The notes: generated by a model from the sequence alone, not told the origin. 64,000 nucleotides of DNA from Doryteuthis pealeii (GCA_023376005.1 CM042181.1:18502142-18566141), one strand, 5' to 3'. Shown: positions 35,271-45,284, counted from the first letter of the stretch. Numbers and translations: made by a program.

Positions 35271-35555
35271 AATTATGATATTTCGGACAGCTGTCCTCAT
35301 CTTTAATGTGTATAAAACACAACGTTCTGGCCACAGTAACCCCCGGCTCTGTTATTATTATTATTATTATTATTATTTTAATTACCTTAAATATATCATC
35401 ATCATTTATGGGTAATCGTCTGAAGATGATTTATTTTAAGATAATTGAAATGATAAATAAAACACATTTAAAACACTGGAACCTCCGATTCCAGTGGTCT
35501 GAACGTTGTATTTATGCACAATAAAGATGAAGACAACAGTCCGAAATATCATAAT
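35271..35555. mobile_element. TIR element of the GTTGTCCTCATC family
   Basis: Terminal inverted repeats ATTATGATATTTCGGAC / GTCCGAAATATCATAAT extend through CTCATCTTTA. About 285 bp with an ATT trinucleotide repeat inside (35355-35380). This copy shows that the widely scattered GTTGTCCTCATC pieces are TIR arms. In MRPL58 intron 1. Confidence 0.7.
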
Positions 35556-35688
35556 TATTCATATCAATCCTCATATCATAAATACACATACAAACATATA
35601 ACTTTTTATGAGACAGGGTATATAAATGAATAAATAAAAAGATACGAAAAAAAAAACATCCTTTTTTTTAAACATTGTTTTGTCGTAC

Positions 35689-35883
35689 CTGAACACAAGG
35701 TAACGTTCTAAAATCAAGTTTACTATTTGGGTAGAGAATATCCAGGGCTTGTTTGCTTTTGTAGTTAGCAATGGGTGTAAGAAAAACCTTTGATTGTCCG
35801 GGTGTCCGTCTTAAAATGGTCGAAGCTGATCTTGCAGCGAATGGACATCGCTGAACACACGCCCGGACTATGTGTGTCGCCAT
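35689..35883 (-). CDS. MRPL58: MRPL58/ICT1 exon 1: mitochondrial peptidyl-tRNA hydrolase
   Basis: First of six exons (35883-35689, 34288-34240, 33796-33737, 27874-27792, 26944-26775, 25248-25155); together 651 nt, 216 residues, against 206 in human ICT1. The protein is a codon-independent peptidyl-tRNA hydrolase and mitoribosome large-subunit protein that frees peptides from stalled mitoribosomes. Exon 1 gives 65 residues in phase 0. MATHIVRACVQRCPFAARSA is Arg-rich and free of acidic residues, as expected for a mitochondrial targeting peptide. Later, YKSKQALDILYPNS matches FKSIYSLDKLYPES of human ICT1. The start at 35883 is chosen because it opens the presequence; a further in-frame Met upstream (near 35958) lies beyond the GAGTTATCTCCC motif and lacks presequence character. 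Donor CAG|GTACGA. Confidence 0.93.
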
Positions 35884-35918
35884 TGCTATAATCAACACTC
35901 TCCAAAAGTGAAGGTAAG

Positions 35919-35933
35919 GAGTTATCTCCCCTT
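35919..35933 (-). promoter_or_regulatory. GAGTTATCTCCC-type motif before MRPL58
   Basis: AAGGGGAGATAACTC on the minus strand, 35 nt before the MRPL58 start codon. The same motif in the opposite gene-relative orientation lies 37 nt before the NDUFS6 start (39825-39838). Promoter or 5'UTR role is inferred. Confidence 0.5.
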
Positions 35934-35984
35934 GGCAAAAAGATTTTTCCTTTCTCAAAAAGAACTAATCGTGAAGGTCACGGT

Positions 35985-37195
35985 CACCTCGTTGTAGTGT
36001 AATGGTTAGCAAGCTAGAATAGCAGACCACTGTTAGTGAGTTCGATTATCACTGAGTGCCCCATACTTCTGGCCTTGTGCCACACCTGAGCTAAGCTTAG
36101 TAAAACAAAACCTATGCAATGGGCACCTCACATGGTGTAATGGCTTGGTTAGCAAGCTAGGTTAGCAGACCATTGTGAATGAGTTCGATTCTCACTGTGT
36201 GCTCGATACTCCTGACCTTGTACCACAACTAAGTTAAGGTTAGTAAAAAGGACATTTCACATGGTGTAATGGTTAGCAAACTAGATTAGCATACCATTAT
36301 TAGTGAGTTCGATGTTCAGGGAGTGCTCCATAATTCAGGCCTTGTGCCACACTTAAACTAAAGTTAGTAGAAAGAGCCTCTCACATGGTGTAATGCCAAA
36401 CAAGCTAGATTAGCAGAGCAATTTACGTGAGTTCGATTCTCACTGAGTGCCCCATGCTTCTGACCTTGTGCCACACCTAAGCTAAGGCTATGTAGAAAGG
36501 ACATCTCACATGGTGTGAGATTGTAAGCAAGCTGAATTAATAAATGAGTTTGATTCTTACTGGATGCTCCATACTCCTGACCTTGTGCCACACCTAAGCT
36601 AAGGCTATGTAGAAAGGACATCTCACATGGTATAATGGCTGGCAAGCTAGATTAGGAGACCATTGGTAGTGAGTTCGATTCTCACTGAGTGCTCCATACT
36701 TCTAGCCTTGTGCCACATCTAAGCAATGCTCCGTACAAAGTGCATAATGGTTAGCAAGCTGAATTAGTTAACGGGATAGATTCTCACTGGGCGCCTCATA
36801 CTTCTACCACAACTAAAATTAGGTTAATAGAAAGGGCATTTCACATGGGGTGATAGTTAGCAAGCTATATTAGCAGACCATTGTTAGTGAAATTGATTCT
36901 CACTGGGTGCCCCTTCTGGCCTTGTGCCATAACTAATCTAAGGTCAATAGAAATAGCATTTCACATGGTATAATGGCTAACAAGCTAGATTAGCAGACCA
37001 TTGTTAGTGAGTTCGATTCTCACTGAGTGCTCTATACTTCTGGCCTTGTGCTACACCTAAGCTATGGTTAGTAGGAAGGACATTTCACATGGTGTAATGG
37101 TTAGCAAGCTAGATTAGCAGACCATTGTTAGTGAGTTCGATTCTCAGGGAGTACTCCATAATTCAGGCCTTGTGCCACAACTAATCTCAGCTTAA
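35985..37195 (+). repeat. Tandem array of ten tRNA-like units, about 122 bp each
   Basis: Units contain an A-box-like TGGTGTAATGGTTAGCAAGC and a B box GAGTTCGATTCTCACTG, followed by CTTGTGCCACACCTAAGCTA. B boxes are at about 36040, 36184, 36307, 36431, 36549, 36675, 36779, 36893, 37012 and 37136; those at 36549, 36779 and 36893 are degenerate. A second, four-unit array is at 50385-50890. The array separates the divergent starts of MRPL58 and NDUFS6. Confidence 0.8.
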
Positions 37196-37350
37196 TAAAT
37201 AACTAAATGCGAAGGTCATAACATTTGCCACAATGTCTTGACCCTCATGACTTGAAAATATTTTGTCATTGAAGCTTGGATGGTTTTTTAATTGTATATC
37301 AACCATTGCGGGTTGTTTATTGCCAAATTTTATTTTTTTATTTATATATA

Positions 37351-37995
37351 CTAGCAAATATATGTACCCTCCGTAGGGTGCAAGTTTTTAAGTTTTGATA
37401 TAATAAAATATCATATTAAATTAGAAAGGCTAATTAAAACTGAATAAGAATGCAGATAAAAAGATCTGCAACAGAGGGGGTATAATCGAAAAATAGAACA
37501 ACTTTGAAACTAACTATTCCATCATTTTCCATTACTCCCCTCTTTCATTGGTAAATTTTCCTAATTTAACTATTTAGTTAAAATAGGAAGTAAAGGATAA
37601 TATTACAGTTATTTCTTCTTGTAAATAAATTTCTTTTAAGATTTATCCACGAGATTTTTGTTTATATTTCTTAAGATAAAACCAAATAATTAGAAATCAA
37701 TAATAGCATGCACATATTTATTAAAATAAAATTTTAGATATCAATATGCAAATTAGCCTTCTCGTTCAAACTGTAAACCGCTATTTGTTTGTATATATGA
37801 ATACAATTGCATGTTATTAGTACGTAGATACAGTCAACAGTATTAATAATGTAAAACAATTTTTATTAATAACTGAGGGTTTAAAAGAATGAAATCATGG
37901 AGAATTTGACGTAAATAATTAAGGGAATTGTGACTTGAGTAGTAATATAGTTTCGGTTACAGACAGAAAAACACACAATCTCCATTATAATAAGA
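37351..37995 (-). mobile_element. HelA Helitron, same subfamily as 31880-32525
   Basis: TC start at 37995 after A, CTAG at 37351 before T, hairpin with the CCCT/AGGG stem (one stem mismatch). Confidence 0.9.
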
Positions 37996-38014
37996 TTAAG
38001 TTGTCAGGGTAGCT

Positions 38015-38243
38015 TAAAGTCTGTATCAACCACACAACAAGGGAGTCTATCTCCTTTTCACTAGAGTGAGACCAAGGAGATTGTTTTGGCATCTGAGGTG
38101 GAGCGCCACACCTACCATCAGCTCCTTACTTTACCGCACAGATCCCTGTGCTACTCATACGCTGAGTTGGCGAGGGCCGGTATTGAACCTGGAACCTTGT
38201 GGTTCCTCAGTGAACACTCAACCGACTGAGCTAAACTGGCCCT
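38015..38243 (-). mobile_element. tRNA-derived SINE, full length
   Basis: Reverse orientation of the 31226 family: CTGAGCTAA at 38227-38235 is the A-box end and GGAACCTTGTGG the B-box side. Body block complete to GGAGTCTATCTCC. Confidence 0.72.
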
Positions 38244-38261
38244 GTATATATAATCAGTTTC

Positions 38262-38570
38262 AGGTAGGAAGCGCATGGTATAATGGTTAAAGTCATGGGA
38301 AATGGACTCGTCGCCCTGAGTTCAAATCCTGGACGTGGTTATTGCATTTCACTTAGCGCTAATACCCTTGGGAAAGGTATGAATCCTACTCTCCCTCCAG
38401 CTATGGGCAAATAGTAGGGCAAATAGTAGGGCAGACTGGGCTCTTTAAGCTTGGTTAGGCAACCGGTCTAGGAGAAGGAAAACTCTGAATTCAAACCTGT
38501 TGAACGCTTAAGAAATTGACCTTGTGTCACATCCTGCTCGTGCGGAGGGGTTGGTAAATATATATATAAT
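38262..38570 (+). mobile_element. Second tRNA-headed SINE, full length
   Basis: Head: ATGGTATAATGGTTAAAGTC (A box) and GAGTTCAAATCCTGG (B box). Body: ACCCTTGGGAAAGGTATGAA, CTCTCCCTCCAGCTATGG, then a TATATA tail. A short internal duplication (GGGCAAATAGTA) is at 38403-38430. Confidence 0.72.
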
Positions 38571-38734
38571 CAGTTTAAATCTATGTGTATTAATAGATTG
38601 GTAGAAATAATTCTCATGTTAGATCTTTCATTAATTTTATGTGTATTAATAAATTGATTGGTTGGTGGTTTGGTTTAAAGGCATATCAACCTTTGTGGAT
38701 TATTTAATGCAAAATCTTGTTTTATGTGTGTTAG

Positions 38735-39012
38735 GATCCTTCCATCTGCAAAAGATGATGGAGTTGTGTCCAATTTTTTTTTTTAGAATTACGTAGCCTG
38801 GGTGGGTTGATGTGGAGGATGTGCTGTTGCCCAAGCAACAGATCCCCCCTCTCCACATTGCCACTATGGTCCAAAGGAAAGGTAAGAAACCAATGCATTT
38901 TGGCAACGGCAAGTGTCGCAAGAGTTGTTGTATAGTGCTGAAGTTCAGCGTTACTCCATCTTAGGGACTCCGGATCTGGATTTGTTTTTTGGGGTTTACT
39001 CCCCTAGCTTTC
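38735..39012 (-). mobile_element. Dispersed about 320-bp repeat, copy 4
   Basis: Reverse orientation; ACTACGTAGCC-type end, then the AGATCCCCCCTCTCCAC and TTAGGGACTCCGG blocks. Confidence 0.6.
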
Positions 39013-39037
39013 CTCAGGATCATATAAAGCCACTTGT

Positions 39038-39040
<3 letters not shown>

Positions 39041-39079
<39 letters not shown>
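39041..39079. repeat. (TA)n microsatellite
   Basis: About 19 TA units, next to a ribozyme-like retroelement remnant (39190-39320). Confidence 0.9.
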
Positions 39080-39083
<4 letters not shown>

Positions 39084-39189
39084 GTCTTCCCTTTTTTCAA
39101 ACCTCAAACAATTTTTAAACAAGATGAATAACAAGAACTACCACTCGCTTTTCTCGTTATTCTGTGATAAAAAATTTATTATCACCTTC

Positions 39190-39330
39190 CATTTATCAAC
39201 AAATGCCTTGAAGATGATCTAATTAATAGATCGAAACACTGCAGCATCGACCAATAAACTTACCACTTAACTCATTTAAACCTGTGTTTTTTCAATTTTT
39301 CATAATATACTACATACCGTCAGATTCACT
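39190..39330 (+). mobile_element. Penelope/retrozyme-like remnant with degenerate hammerhead
   Basis: UUGAAGA in place of CUGANGA (C3 lost), stem II GATCTA/TAGATC, then GAAAC and CACTGCAGCATCG (39208-39249). It continues to ATACCGTCAGATTCACTTCC, an end shared with 45295 (inverted), 46125 (inverted) and 52345. Confidence 0.45.
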
Positions 39331-39394
39331 TCCTTTCTTCACACACATATATATATATATATATATATAAAGTAAAGTCAGCAGAGTGGCCTAT

Positions 39395-39530
39395 TGTCGG
39401 TATCCGTCAGACAGCAAGGGAGTCTATCCCCTTTTTACTAGTGCTAGACAAGGGAGATTGTTTTTCCATCTGAAGTGGTGTGCCACACCTACCATCAACT
39501 CCTCACTTTACCACACAGATCCAAGCTGTA
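39395..39530 (-). mobile_element. tRNA-derived SINE fragment
   Basis: Body blocks GGGAGTCTATCCCCTTTTTA and CACACCTACCATCAACTCC of the 31226 family; head missing. Confidence 0.6.
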
Positions 39531-39824
39531 ATTTTCATTAACTTCATGTGTATTAATGAATTGGTATAAATTGACTTCAGGAATATTAATAAATACTGGT
39601 GGTTGACCCTTAGTCACCGCCTTCTAGCACACACGACAAAAAAGGGGTGGGTGTCTGCCATAAGAGCAGTTTCAAGAATATGGTTAAGACAATCATATAA
39701 ATTTAAAAACCGCGTTATCAGGCGGCAATTAAGCTAGCTAATTAGGCAAATTGTTTCTCTTTGGGAGCCAAATGGCTTCAATTTGAGAATTATTTGCTGT
39801 TCGTGCTTTTAAAGAGAAATACGC

Positions 39825-39838
39825 GAGTTATCTCCCTT
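39825..39838 (+). promoter_or_regulatory. GAGTTATCTCCC motif before NDUFS6
   Basis: GAGTTATCTCCCTT, 37 nt before the NDUFS6 start. See 35919-35933. Confidence 0.5.
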
Positions 39839-39875
39839 GTGTAGAGCTCTCTATCCTTTGATAAACGTTTCCAAC

Positions 39876-40028
39876 ATGGCTTCTCTGGGTCGAGCGGTGA
39901 CGACCTTGGGTGTTCGTACATCTCTTCGTAAATCACTACAAACTCCTTTAGCTTACTCTACAAAGTCTTTCGCCGGTCCCAAGACCTGTGATATAAATAC
40001 TGTCGAGACAGTTACTCACACTGGCCAG
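39876..40028 (+). CDS. NDUFS6: NDUFS6 exon 1 (complex I 13-kDa zinc subunit), partial gene
   Basis: ATG at 39876 in CCAACATGG. The exon encodes 51 residues and ends CAG|GTGAAT in phase 0. MASLGRAVTTLGVRTSLRKS is Arg- and Ser-rich without acidic residues, a mitochondrial presequence. The last residues, ETVTHTGQ, match EKVTHTGQV in human NDUFS6, just before the DYRR-RF core. NDUFS6 is a matrix-arm accessory subunit of NADH:ubiquinone oxidoreductase that binds zinc. The conserved remainder (FAIDLI and the CGYCG zinc motif) was looked for on the plus strand up to 64000 and not found, so it lies beyond the window or in the gap. Without it the call rests on the THTGQ junction, the presequence and the splice phase. 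Confidence 0.72.
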
Positions 40029-40199
40029 GTGAATATATATCCATTTATGAATGAACCTGTTTAAATGTCTTGTTTTGTTTTTGTATAAACTTGTCCCATG
40101 ACTAGAAAAACGTTTTTGTTTTTTTACGAAAAAAAGTATTGTAATCTTTCCTTTTATTTTAATTTCAACATTTTTAGACCATTAAATAAAATGAATAAT

Positions 40200-40330
40200 A
40201 TTGATATTTCAGATTGTTGTCCTCATTTTTATGGTGTATGTATAAACACCACTTTCAGACCACAGTAACCTCGGGCTTCGTAGACCTAATAGGACATCCC
40301 GAAATATCCAATATTATTATTCAAATTAAG
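40200..40330. mobile_element. GTTGTCCTCATC-family fragment
   Basis: GATATTTCAGATTGTTGTCC at the left and GGACATCCCGAAATATCCAA at the right form short inverted ends. Shorter internal deletion form of 35271-35555. Confidence 0.5.
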
Positions 40331-40519
40331 CTTCATCTGGTATCATAAATATATATAAGTATAAATGAAATAAAGTCTTCTAATTACTATATTTTTACCA
40401 CATCTCATATTGTATGAGTATGTATTTATTTTTTAATTATTTATTTGTTTTTTTGTTTTTTTAATATCTTTACGTTTGGCAGTATCGTAAAAACACGAAA
40501 TCTTAGTTGATAATTAGTA

Positions 40520-40920
40520 GATATGACGGTACTCTATGAAGAAGTTCGTCCCGGTCCCCTGCCTCCAAATTTGCTGTTCGGTGATGTATCAAATTTCAAC
40601 CCCAACTATAACCGCTAGAGCGGTGTTACTTGAAAGAAAACAACCAACTCAAATAACAATCCCAACTATCGTATCGACAGCTATTTGGGGGGGGGGGGGC
40701 TTTTTTGTCTTAATTGTAATTTTTCTTTTTTTGTCGTAATTCTTATTAAAACATTAAACCGTTTTTTGTCGTAATTCTTATTATCGTAATTTGTCGTAAT
40801 TCTAATATCGATATTTTCGACAGATAGATAGATAAACACAGATAAACACAACGATATAGATAGATAGATAGATAGATAGATAAACAAAACGACATAGATA
40901 GATAGATAGATAAACAAAAC

Positions 40921-40953
<33 letters not shown>

Positions 40954-40963
40954 ACACAACGAT

Positions 40964-40995
<32 letters not shown>

Positions 40996-41275
40996 ACACA
41001 ACGATATAGATAGATATATAGATAGATAGATAGATAAACACAACGATATAGATAGATAGATAGATAGATCTATCTATCTATGTATATCGTTGTGTTTATC
41101 TATCTATCTATCTATATCGTTTGTGTTTATCTATCTATCTATCTATCTATATCGTTGTGTTTATCTATCTATCTATCTATCTATATCGTGTGTTTATCTA
41201 TCTATCTATCTATCTATATCGTTGTGTTTATCTATCTATCTATATCGTTGTGTTTATCTATCTATATCGTTGTGT

Positions 41276-41307
<32 letters not shown>

Positions 41308-41745
41308 ATCGTTGTGTTTATCTATCTATCTATCTATCTATCTATATCGTTGTGTTTATCTATCTATCTATCTATCTATATCGTTGTGTTTATCTGTGTT
41401 TATCTATCTATCTGTCGAAAATATCGATATTAGAATTACGACAAATTACGACAAATTACGATAATAAGAATTACGACAAAAAAAGAAAATTAGAATTACG
41501 ACAAAAAAACGGTTTAATGTTTAATAAGAATTACGACAAAAAAATTAGAATTAAGACAAAAAAGCCCCCCCCCCCCCCCCAAATAGGCGTCGATACGATA
41601 GTTGGGATTGTTATTTGAGTTGGTTGTTTTCTTTCAAGTAACACCGCTCTAGCGGTTATAGTTGGGGTTGAAATTTGATACATCACCGAACAGCAAATTT
41701 GGAGGCAGGGGACCGGGACGAACTTCCTCATAGAGTACCGATATG
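40520..41745. repeat. 1.2-kb palindrome with GATA/TATC core
   Basis: Outer arms pair CGGTACTCTATGA.GAAGTTCG (left) with its complement (right), then GCCTCCAAATTTGCTG, CGCTAGAGCGGTGTTACTTG, a G-run of 13 against a C-run of 18, and TTACGACAAA blocks. The inner arms are (GATA)n on the left and (TATC)n on the right, each broken by AAACACAACGATA spacers. The symmetry centre is AGATCT at 41066-41071 with no loop. The right arm is about 125 bp longer, from repeat-number differences. It lies in what should be NDUFS6 intron 1. No coding sense despite long open frames. Confidence 0.9.
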
Positions 41746-41959
41746 ACTTTAAGTTTAGTAAAAATATTTTTTTCATAAAACCCGTAATTTAGATTATTCT
41801 GACTATTGTCCTCATCTTTATTGTTATCTGCACAACCTTTCGACCGATGTGCCCCCCGACCTTCTTCAGGTATCAAAAATTCAGAGAAACCGTAGCTTCA
41901 AGTCAATAGACGTAGTAAAAACAGTATCGAAAATTACTTATGATCTATAATAATTTTAC

Positions 41960-42135
41960 AAATTTTTTTTGGGGGTAGACTGTGAATTCAGGGGCGTAAT
42001 TTTTTACCATAGTCTACTGGACAGATGTTAGTGGAATATAAAATGAAATCCAATATATATAAATTCATTTATAAGTTAAAAAAGAAAAGATTAAACGACA
42101 GCATTAATTGATGTATAGATTTAAAGTTGTTGCGT
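41960..42135. repeat. Inverted copy of the segment at 42650-43520
   Basis: ACTGGACAGATGTTAGTGGA and ATTAATTGATGTATAGATTT are reverse complements of sequence at 43455-43475 and 42660-42690. Together they bracket a larger imperfect palindrome. Confidence 0.65.
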
Positions 42136-42391
42136 AGTGATTCAGTTATACACTTTTCACCTCAGCATTGTTATTTTAAGAGAATTGAGATTATAAACTG
42201 AAAATTACTATTTGCTGGTAATTTTGCCGAATATTTGATATTTTTTTTTATTTCTGAGTAACAATTTAAAAAAAATTTAAAACAGTTCGCTTTTGAAGTT
42301 CTGAGCTTTAAAAAGTGTATAACTGAATCACTACGCAAATTAAATTAGTAAATTAGTGAAATAGATCTCTAATTAGGACTGAGCCTATTCT

Positions 42392-42650
42392 AGTAGTGAC
42401 CACCTCAAGCAGAGTTTAACAGGTTTGAATTCAAAGTTTTCCTTCTCCTAGACTTGGTTACCTAACCAAGGTTAAAGTGCCCAGTCTGCCCTACTATTTA
42501 CCCATAGCTGAAGGGAGAACAGTTGGATTCATACCTTTCCCAAGGGTATTAGCGCTATGTGAACTGTAACTTTGTCCAGGATTTGAACTCAGATCGACAA
42601 GTCCATTTCCTACAACTCTAACCATCACACCACGCACCTCTAACTAAGCA
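42392..42650 (-). mobile_element. Second tRNA-headed SINE, reverse copy
   Basis: Contains CCAGGATTTGAACTCAG (reverse B box), CTTTCCCAAGGGTATTAGCG and TACCCATAGCTGAAGG. Inside the left part of the inverted structure. Confidence 0.68.
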
Positions 42651-42723
42651 ACAACTTTAAATCTATACAACATCAATTAATGCTGTCCTTTAATTTTTTT
42701 AAAAACTTCTAAATGAATTAACA

Positions 42724-43353
42724 TATTATTATAATGGAGATTGTGTGTTTTTCTGTCTGTAACCGAAACTATATCGCTACTCCAGTAACACTTCCCTTAG
42801 TTATTGACATCACATTCCCAATGATTTTATTTTTTATTTAAACCTCAATTATTAATAAAATTGTTTCACATTATTAATACTGTCAACTACATCTACATAC
42901 TAACAACATGCAATTATATTTATATATACAACAAAATAGCGGTTTACAGTGTGGACGGGAAGGCTAATTTGCATATTGATATTAAAAATGTGATTTTAAT
43001 AAATATGTGCTTAGTATTATTGATTTCTAACTGTTTGTTTTTATTTTAATGAATATAAGCAAAAATCTCTTCAATGAATCTTAAATGAAATCCATTAACA
43101 AGAAAAGATAACTGTCATTTTATTCTTTACTTCCTCTTTTAACTAAATACTTAAATTAGAAAAAAATAACAATGAAAGACGAGAGTGATGGAAGAGTAAG
43201 TTTCAGTTGTTCTATTTTTCGATTATACTCCCTCTGTTTTAAATCTTTTTATCTGCATTCTTATTTAGTTTCATTAGCCTTTCTAATTTAATACAATATT
43301 TTATTGCATTAAAATTTAAATACTTGCACCCGGAGGGTGCATATATTTGCTAG
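42724..43353 (+). mobile_element. HelA Helitron with related empty site
   Basis: Starts TATTATTATAATGGAGATT (second base A rather than C), ends with a perfect TGCACCCGGAGGGTGCA hairpin, TATATTTG and CTAG at 43350-43353. Left flank CTAAATGAATTAACA and right flank TATTATTAAGTTATG are found joined without the element at 43537-43566. This proves insertion between A and T, with no bases duplicated. Confidence 0.95.
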
Positions 43354-43514
43354 TATTATTAAGTTATGTTTTCCATAGAGTTTCATTTTTATTAAAAGTA
43401 TTAATCCCAGTTGAGAAATTAAAAATATATACATTGGACTTCATTTCATATTCCACTAACATCTGTCCGGTAGACTATAGTGAAAATTTATGCCTCCTCA
43501 ATTCACAGTCAACC

Positions 43515-43577
43515 CCTTTAATTTTTTAAAAAACTTCTAAATGAATTAACATATTATTAAGTTATGTTTTCCATAGA
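43515..43577. other. Empty insertion site of the HelA element
   Basis: The tandem second copy of the flanking DNA; the junction A43551/T43552 corresponds exactly to both ends of 42724-43353. After CCATAG (43577) this copy is itself interrupted until CCATAG resumes at about 44446. Confidence 0.92.
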
Positions 43578-44445
43578 TGGAAAAAGAAAAAGAGCAAGAC
43601 ATTGCCTTGCTTGCCGGGATCGAGCCCGCGTCCTCCTGCATGCGAAGGTAGACGCGAATTAGGCATTGGACGGACGCGAAGTGCCAGGATGTTTCGGTAA
43701 ATATGTTGTGTTGGCATCCTTCCGTCTACGAGAGATGATGGAGTAGTGTCAAGGTTTTTGTTAACTTGAACTACATAGCCTGGGCGGGTTCGTATGGAGG
43801 ATGAGCTGTTGCCCGTGCAGCAAATCCCCCCTCTCCACACCGCCGCTGTGATCCAAAGGAAAGGTAAGGTATCAATGCAGTTTGGCAACAGTAGTGTCGC
43901 AGGAGTTAATGGGTAGCACTGGATTTCAGCATCACACCACCTTAGGGACTCCAGCTCCTGATTTATTTTCGGGGTTTACTCCCCTAGCCTTTCCTTGAAG
44001 GCAACAGAGGTTCTGTGTTGGACTTCTTGAGTTGATGGGTTGCTGACCAAGGCTAAGGAGCCCCGTCAAACCCATTTGGGGATTTATGCGAGTAGTAAGT
44101 ACCCCAATCTTACCACTATCGGTGTTCCTGAAAAAGAATTGAGGTTGGGGATATGGTATATTTTGCATTTGTGTATCAGATAAGCAACAGTACCTTACAT
44201 AAATAACGTGCAAGTCAAACTCAGGGCAGTAAGAAGTTGCAGTAGCAGGTTGACTGACGCAAACGACCGAGTAATTCTTTAATGTGATTTTTGCAGCTGC
44301 TAAACAAAAACGAAGAGCGTGTTGACCAGGGGAAAGTTTGGCTTGCTGGAAGACTGTGGACTCGCTTGTTTTTGGCCCCCCCCCTCTCGGCGGGAGCTTG
44401 TTGATACGAACATCTATCCCCCCCCCACCTATATTTCCCCCCTTC
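43578..44445. mobile_element. 870-bp insertion in the second copy
   Basis: It splits CCATAG and TTTCATTTTTATTAAAAG, which are nearly adjacent at 43371-43394. It holds a tRNA-like reversed B box (GGGATCGAGCCCGCG, 43616-43630), the fifth copy of the about 320-bp repeat (43722-44075, minus) and unique sequence with C-runs (44345-44440). An open frame on the minus strand (44456-43932) runs through these repeats and is not credible as a gene. Confidence 0.55.
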
Positions 44446-44809
44446 CATAGTTTCATTTTTATTAAAAGTATTTATCTCAATTAAGAAATTAAAAATATCT
44501 ACATTGGACTTCATTTCATATTCCACTAACATCTGTCCGGTAGTCTATAGTGAAAATGTATGCCTCCTCAATTCACAGTCAACCCCTTCGAAGTATATTA
44601 TGTAAAACTTTATTTCTTAGTGAATATAAAAACACATTGCTGGATTTTAAATGCACAAATAACATGGGCTGTTTTGAGGCAAATCTAACTCTGATTTTCA
44701 TAGTGATATCGTTAATAAATAAGATTTATTCTATGTATTAATGATTCTGACTATAAATTAACTTCAACAATCGATATGAAATATATTAGCATTGTTATTA
44801 CTTTTGTAA

Positions 44810-44944
44810 ATGGCGTTCGGTGTTCTTTCAGTAATTTCTTTTGATCTTCCAAAAAAGGAATATATTGAAATATCCCAAGACGACCAACAATTCTATAAGC
44901 TTGATAAGCATTTAAAAATCACGCCTACTGTTAAATTGAAATAA
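44810..44944 (+). CDS. Small open frame, possible gene or exon
   Basis: ATG at 44810 to TAA at 44942-44944, 44 codons, beginning MAFGVLSVISFDLPKKEYIE. TTCTTTCAG at 44823-44831 could alternatively be a splice acceptor leading into the same frame. Composition (Asp, Gln, Lys, Tyr) is more protein-like than other small frames in the window, but I recognise no family. It could also be a retroelement remnant. Confidence 0.2.
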   Translation: MAFGVLSVISFDLPKKEYIEISQDDQQFYKLDKHLKITPTVKLK

Positions 44945-45284
44945 ATATAAAAAAACTAAATTCAAAATACTTCCTGATCTTTTCATTATAATATACATAT
45001 ATATATTATATATATATATATATAGTGGTACCTCAACTTACGAGTTCAATTCCTTCGGCTAGTAACTCAATTTCCTTGCATGTCAATTAATGTTGTACAG
45101 ATAACAATGAAGATGAGGACAATAGTCCGAATAACGCAGATAATACTATTCATCAAGCCTCATCTCAAACATCCAGAGAAATAGTCTTTTAGTAATTCAT
45201 TGTTTTATGTTCACTTGGTTAAACTACTTCCCAAGTGAGAAGGCAGAATAATGACAATGTGTTTATATATATGTATATATATAT

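Noticed and set aside
35985..37195. CRISPR-like regular array
   Set aside because: Units are whole 122-bp tRNA-like repeats without unique spacers, in a eukaryotic genome.
41080..41618. Long open frames rich in YLSIYLSI on both strands
   Set aside because: They are translations of (TATC)n/(GATA)n; all frames of the tetranucleotide stay open.
41820..41880. Hammerhead candidate (CCTGAAGAAGGTCGG ... GTCGAAAGG, minus)
   Set aside because: CUGAAGA and GAAA are present, but the sequence between does not form stem II.
43932..44456. 174-codon minus-strand frame
   Set aside because: Runs through the dispersed 320-bp repeat and poly-C tracts; no domain recognised.
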